64,000 nt of DNA from Pseudacidovorax sp. NFM-22 (GTDB taxonomy: Bacteria > Pseudomonadota > Gammaproteobacteria > Burkholderiales > Burkholderiaceae_C), in assembly GCF_021401245.1 (NCBI RefSeq), contig NZ_JACBFY010000009.1, positions 143,793 to 207,792 of the forward strand, in the 5' to 3' direction. Positions 55,138 to 64,000 of this stretch are shown here, piece after piece. A program made the translations under genes and the position numbers. The stretch's first letter is position 1; the number at the start of each line of letters is the position of its first letter. The notes under the pieces are model-generated. The model made no database searches and was not told where the DNA came from. It saw only the letters and a list, made by a program, of their open reading frames with translations.

Positions 55138-58200
<3,063 letters not shown>

Positions 58201-58251
58201 AGGCGGGCGGTTCGTGCAGGGCAACCGGGCATGATAGACCGCGCGGGGGCT

Positions 58252-59688
58252 TCAGCGCTCCGGCGCGGAATGCGGCCCGGCTGGCGGCGGGGGCTCCGGG
58301 CTTGGCGCTGGCGCCGATTCGCCAGCAGCGGCGGGTGGCTCGGTGGCGACGGCGGCGACCGGGGGCGGCACCGGCTCGGGCCGCACCACCGCCGCCACCA
58401 TGTGCTCCGCCAGGGCTTCGTACAGCGGCCGGCTGATCATGCGCGACACCAGGCTGGCCAGCATGGCGCTGGCCATCAGGCTCAGCACCATGGCATGGCC
58501 GTCGACCATCTCCATCACGATGATGAAGGCCGTGAGCGGCGCCTGCGTCACGGCGGCCAGGAAGCCGGCCATGCCCATGGCGATGAGCGCCGGCCCCAGC
58601 CCTGGCGTGGAGGCCGCAGCCACCGCATCGCCGATGCCGGCGCCGATGGACAGCGACGGCGCGAAGATGCCGCCCGGCACGCCGCTCCAGGCCGTGACCC
58701 AGGTGGCGATGAACTTGAGCAGGGTGTAGACCGGCGTCAGCTCGTCATGGCCCGCCAGCATCTGCTTGACCGCCTCGGAACCGGCGCCGAAGGTGGCACC
58801 GCCCGAGGCCAGGCCCATCGCCGCCACCAGCAGGCCGCAGACCGCGGCAAAGCGCACCGGGGCCCGCGCCCGCAGCCGCGTGAGCCGCTGGGGCGCGTTG
58901 GTCAGCGACGCGATCATCAGCCGCGAGAACACGCCGCCCGCCACGCCGCAGGCCAGGGCCACGCCCAGGCCGGGGCCGGCGATGTCCCACCCGAGCCGCG
59001 GCACCTGGATGCGGCCGAAGTAGCTGAAGTTGCCGAAGGCCGACACGGCCACCAGGCCGGCCAGCACGATGGCGGCGATCACCACGCCGCTGGCGCGTGC
59101 CTCCAGCCGGCCGACCAGTTCCTCGATGGCGAAGACCACACCCGCCAGCGGCGCGTTGAAGGCGCCCGCGATGCCGGCCGCGCCACCGGCCACCAGCAGC
59201 GCCCGCGCGTCGATGGTGGTGCGCGGCGACAGCCAGCGCCGGGCGTGCTGCATGACGCCGGCCGCCACCTGCACCGACGGGCCCTCGCGCCCGACCGACA
59301 GCCCGGCCGCGAAGCTGGCCGTGCCCAGCATGATCTTGCCCAGCGTGAGCCGCAGCGAGACGAAGCGGCTGCGCTCGGGCGACGGCAGTTCGTCGTCGAG
59401 CGCGGCCTTGACCTGCGGAATGCCCGAGCCCGAGGCCGCCGGGAACCAGCGCCGTGTGGCGGCCACGATGCCGGCCGTGGCGAGTGGCGTCCAGACCAGC
59501 ACCGCCCAGGGCTGCGCGTGGTAGAGCCGCTCGAACAGGCCGAAGGCCCATTCGGCCGCCAGCGTGAAGCCCACCACGAAGAGGCCGGCCAGCACCGCAT
59601 AGCCCAGGACGATGGCGCGATCCAGCCACATGCGGATGCTGGAGAACTCGGTGCGCAGGTTCTGGAGGAAGTCGGGTTCGCGGTTCAT
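58252..59688 (-). CDS. ClC-family chloride channel/antiporter
   Basis: A 478-residue ClC membrane protein with the selectivity-filter motifs [14 protein letters not shown] and [14 protein letters not shown]. The proton-path external glutamate is that of GREGP. Helices cover residues ~25-430; the C-terminal ~45 residues are Pro/Ala-rich and without CBS domains. It could be a Cl-/H+ exchanger or a channel. It sits between uvrA and ssb. Confidence 0.9.
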   Translation of the reverse strand: MNREPDFLQNLRTEFSSIRMWLDRAIVLGYAVLAGLFVVGFTLAAEWAFGLFERLYHAQPWAVLVWTPLATAGIVAATRRWFPAASGSGIPQVKAALDDELPSPERSRFVSLRLTLGKIMLGTASFAAGLSVGREGPSVQVAAGVMQHARRWLSPRTTIDARALLVAGGAAGIAGAFNAPLAGVVFAIEELVGRLEARASGVVIAAIVLAGLVAVSAFGNFSYFGRIQVPRLGWDIAGPGLGVALACGVAGGVFSRLMIASLTNAPQRLTRLRARAPVRFAAVCGLLVAAMGLASGGATFGAGSEAVKQMLAGHDELTPVYTLLKFIATWVTAWSGVPGGIFAPSLSIGAGIGDAVAAASTPGLGPALIAMGMAGFLAAVTQAPLTAFIIVMEMVDGHAMVLSLMASAMLASLVSRMISRPLYEALAEHMVAAVVRPEPVPPPVAAVATEPPAAAGESAPAPSPEPPPPAGPHSAPER

Positions 59689-59869
59689 AGGAAGCGGCCG
59701 ATTCTCCGCCCTTGGCCCGGGCCGGCCGATTCGGCGCAGAAGTTCACGGGCCGCGGGCATGCGGCCTGTCCGCAGCGGCGTCCGGACAAGGCACATCGGG
59801 CACAATGGCCGGCTCGTTTTTTTCCGCAACCTTCCTCTTTTTCCACTCAGCAGGGGCAGCGAACACACC

Positions 59870-60439
59870 ATGGCATCGGTCAACAAAGTCATCCTCGTCG
59901 GCAACCTCGGCCGCGATCCCGAAACCCGCACCTTCCCCAGTGGCGACCAGGTCTGCAACGTGACGCTGGCCACCACCGACCGCTGGAAGGACAAGCAATC
60001 CGGTGAGATGCGCGAAGCCACCGAGTGGCACCGCCTGGTGTTCAACGGCCGCCTGGCCGAGATCGCCGCGCAGTACCTGCGCAAGGGCTCGCAGATCTAC
60101 GTCGAAGGCGCCATCCGCACCCGCAAGTACACCGACAAGGACGGCGTCGAGAAGTACGCCACCGACATCCGCGTCGACCAGATGCAGATGCTGGGCAGCC
60201 GCCAGGGCATGGGCGGCCCCGGTGGCGGCGGCGGTGGCGACGACGAGTACGGCATGGGCGGTGGCGGCGGCGGCGGTGGTGGTGGCTACGGCGGCGGCAA
60301 TGGGGGTGGTGGCGGTGGCGGCTATGCCCCGCGCGCGGCCGCAGCACCCCGCGCCCCCGCACCCCGTCCGGCCCCGGCGCCCGCGCCCTCGCGCGCGCCC
60401 ACGGGCTTCGACGACATGGACGACGACATCCCCTTCTGA
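59870..60439 (+). CDS. ssb: Single-stranded DNA-binding protein
   Basis: A 189-residue SSB. The OB fold occupies residues 1-112 ([55 protein letters not shown]). A very Gly-rich linker (about 118-152) and an Ala/Pro-rich stretch lead to the acidic tip DDMDDDIPF, which recruits repair and replication partners. It is divergent from the ClC gene, and a strong hairpin follows at 60491-60532. Confidence 0.97.
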   Translation: MASVNKVILVGNLGRDPETRTFPSGDQVCNVTLATTDRWKDKQSGEMREATEWHRLVFNGRLAEIAAQYLRKGSQIYVEGAIRTRKYTDKDGVEKYATDIRVDQMQMLGSRQGMGGPGGGGGGDDEYGMGGGGGGGGGGYGGGNGGGGGGGYAPRAAAAPRAPAPRPAPAPAPSRAPTGFDDMDDDIPF

Positions 60440-60490
60440 TCGCCCAGGGACGACGCCGGCCGGCAGGCTGGCGCATCGAAGCCCACCTAA

Positions 60491-60532
60491 GACAAGGCCC
60501 GCGGCTCCTTCATTGGAGACGCGGGCCTTGTC
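60491..60532 (+). terminator. Strong hairpin terminator after ssb
   Basis: GACAAGGCCCGCG (60491-60503) pairs perfectly with CGCGGGCCTTGTC (60520-60532) over 13 bp, and an inner CTCC/GGAG pair extends the stem. It lies between convergent ssb and the NUDIX gene and may serve both strands. Confidence 0.75.
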
Positions 60533-60594
60533 GCATTTCAGGGCGCCCGGAGAGCCGGATGCCGAGCCGCCATCGCGGCGGCGGGGCGTGCCGC

Positions 60595-61494
60595 TCAGGG
60601 CCAGAAGCCATCAAGGCCGCCCTCGGGCTCGAAGCGCCCCGGCCCCTTGACGAACAGCCGCAGCGGCCCGGGCATGGCGCGCTCGGGCACGTCGTGCGCC
60701 GGGTCCCCGGGATAGGCCATGGCCTTGCCGCCGCCGGGCATGTCCATCACATGCGGCCGCACGCAGTAGGGGCCGCGCTCGCGCGTGGCTTCCATCAGGT
60801 TCGCCAGGTCGCCTTGGGCATTCGCATGCGCCAGGTGCACCAGGCTCATGATCTGCGGCGGCGCCAGGGCCATGCGTCCGTCCCAGTACTGCTGCAGCGC
60901 TTCGCGCGGCGACAGCCAGGCGCTGGCGACGGCCTCGTGGTCGTCGTGCTCGGCGGTCTGGCCCAGGGGCAGCGCGGCGATGAAGAAACGGGTGTCGAAG
61001 CGCCGGCCCTGGAAGGAGACCGAGCGCTCCGGCGTGATCCAGCGCGAGAAGGGATGCAGCGACAGCAACTGCGGCTGCAGCCCGGCCTCGGCCATGGCGG
61101 CGTCCAGGCGCAGGCCGTCGTCGCACAGTGCATGCACCCGCGCCACCCAGGCCGCCGGCGTGGCGCCGCTGGCACCATGCGCGAAGAGCACGCCGCATTC
61201 CTCGAACACCTCGCGCAGCGCCGCCATGTGCAGCGCCAGCGCGACCGAGGCCGGCAGGTCCGGCTCGGCCAGGCGGAAAGGCAGCGCCTGCGGGTCGGCG
61301 TCGGGAGCGATCTCGGGATGGGCGTCGGCCAGGTCCACCTTGCCGCCCGGAAAAACCCAGGCGCCGCCCAGCACCGAGGAGCGGTCGTGCCGCCGCACCA
61401 TGAACACTTCCAGCCCGCCCGGGCCGTCCCGCAGCAGCAGCACGCTGGAAGCGGCTTCGATGGGCAGGACAGGCGGCGTGGAGGGCGGCGTCAT
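60595..61494 (-). CDS. NUDIX hydrolase with split Nudix box (NUDT19-like)
   Basis: A 299-residue Nudix enzyme. The first part of the box GGAWVFPGGKVDLADAHPE and the catalytic helix ALREVFEECGVLF are both present but separated by an insertion of about 35 residues, an arrangement known from NUDT19/RP2-type CoA diphosphatases. The ATG at 61494 fits the first strand (PIEAASSVLLLRDG). Probable cytoplasmic hydrolysis of a CoA-ester or related pyrophosphate; substrate not fixed. Confidence 0.85.
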   Translation of the reverse strand: MTPPSTPPVLPIEAASSVLLLRDGPGGLEVFMVRRHDRSSVLGGAWVFPGGKVDLADAHPEIAPDADPQALPFRLAEPDLPASVALALHMAALREVFEECGVLFAHGASGATPAAWVARVHALCDDGLRLDAAMAEAGLQPQLLSLHPFSRWITPERSVSFQGRRFDTRFFIAALPLGQTAEHDDHEAVASAWLSPREALQQYWDGRMALAPPQIMSLVHLAHANAQGDLANLMEATRERGPYCVRPHVMDMPGGGKAMAYPGDPAHDVPERAMPGPLRLFVKGPGRFEPEGGLDGFWP

Positions 61495-61698
61495 CGGAGG
61501 GTTCCTGAACCCGCCCCGTCGGCGGAGCGGCAGCAGCCATTGTGCCGGCCGGGCCTGCCTGTGGCGTCCTACAGGCGACATGCTGCACCGCAGCTAGGCT
61601 GACCGCCTCGCCCAGGAGCGCACCGGCTGGCGGTCGCCAGCCTTCCCCCGTGGGGGCACACGCCCGGGCATGCTGCCATCCTCCAAGGAGCCCCCACC

Positions 61699-63840
<2,142 letters not shown>

Positions 63841-63900
63841 TTTCAGGTCTGGGGCGCGCGCCGGTGCCGGGCCCAGGGTGCGCGGGCTCATACGGGGTCG

Positions 63901-63919
63901 GTCGGCCCTGCGGGCCGAC
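63901..63919. terminator. Hairpin after glgX
   Basis: GTCGGCCC-TGC-GGGCCGAC is a perfect 8-bp stem with a 3-nt loop, 60 nt after the glgX stop. It has no T run. Confidence 0.5.
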
Positions 63920-63952
63920 TCCGCTGCGGTGCTCGGATGGACGGGCACGCGG

Positions 63953-64000
63953 CATAACTCGCTACGCGCTTCGCGCTGCGCTCAGACAAACGCCGCGAGT
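63953..64000. repeat. Possible dispersed repeat cut by window end
   Basis: ACTCGC (from about 63957) and GCGAGT at the very end bracket CGCTTCGCGCTGCGCTCAG-type sequence. Elements like this are familiar to me from Comamonadaceae intergenic DNA, but the copy is cut and only one is present here. Confidence 0.35.

Noticed and set aside
58201..58251. LexA box between the uvrA and ClC genes
   Set aside because: No CTGT-N8-ACAG dyad is visible in the short gap or just upstream.
60220..60330. Gly-rich repeat tract in ssb as a possible frameshift or repeat expansion
   Set aside because: A Gly-rich linker of this kind is normal for SSB, and the frame continues to a correct acidic C-terminal tip.

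Overview
The window is very GC-rich, with dense coding and GC-biased third codon positions. It looks like a chromosomal segment of a betaproteobacterium of the order Burkholderiales, most likely family Comamonadaceae (Variovorax/Acidovorax/Xenophilus-like). This rests on three orphan Bug-type periplasmic receptors, a DctBD/DctA system, a gentisate pathway, a Rieske oxygenase with an AraC-type regulator, and an intergenic repeat with core TTCGGGCTGAGCTTGTCGAA. The genus is an inference. I saw no rRNA, tRNA, CRISPR array, complete insertion sequence or replication origin.

Layout. 1-1822: 3' part of a PaoC-type molybdenum aldehyde oxidoreductase. 1990-6847 (minus): the C4-dicarboxylate module dctA, dctB, dctD, with a near-consensus sigma-54 promoter in front of dctA. 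6848-7324: gene-free and repeat-rich. 7325-7801: thioesterase. 7843-14549: a gentisate block, consisting of a LysR regulator divergent from 3-hydroxybenzoate 6-hydroxylase, fumarylpyruvate hydrolase and gentisate dioxygenase, then two Bug receptors. 14625-19012: a lower-GC accessory islet with a PD-(D/E)XK protein and three toxin-antitoxin-like pairs, two of which have broken toxin genes. 19104-23857: FAD oxidoreductase, lipoprotein, VOC protein, acetyltransferase and TesB. 23864-31614: a Liv-type ABC transporter, a Rieske oxygenase (alpha and beta) and a divergent AraC regulator. 31646-43959 (minus): two EamA transporters, a COG0523 GTPase, an amidohydrolase, a Dpp-type ABC transporter, an amine/amino-acid oxidase and an NTF2-like protein. 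A divergent MocR regulator (44138-45688) is followed by a decayed metC relic. 46102-50889: HyuA/HyuB-type hydantoinase/oxoprolinase subunits with a Bug receptor. 51140-54057: tauABC. 54122-55015: a second relic islet with an orphan VapB antitoxin, the first ~67 codons of a type I-F cas1, and an orphan MNT nucleotidyltransferase. 55138-63840: housekeeping genes uvrA, a ClC channel, ssb, a NUDIX hydrolase and glgX.

Much of the window is catabolic and uptake capacity for organic acids, aromatics, amines or peptides, and taurine, arranged as transporter-enzyme-regulator units. DctB/DctD probably switch on dctA through sigma-54. MhbR-like and AndR-like regulators are divergent from their targets and have candidate operators between them.

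I did not find a complete system that I would call new. The most unusual material is in the two defence/toxin-antitoxin islets, where antitoxins survive while cognate toxins or cas genes have been truncated, frameshifted or deleted. The wHTH-nucleotidyltransferase/HEPN pair at 17549-18572 and the nuclease-like protein at 14625-15731 are the intact parts most worth testing.
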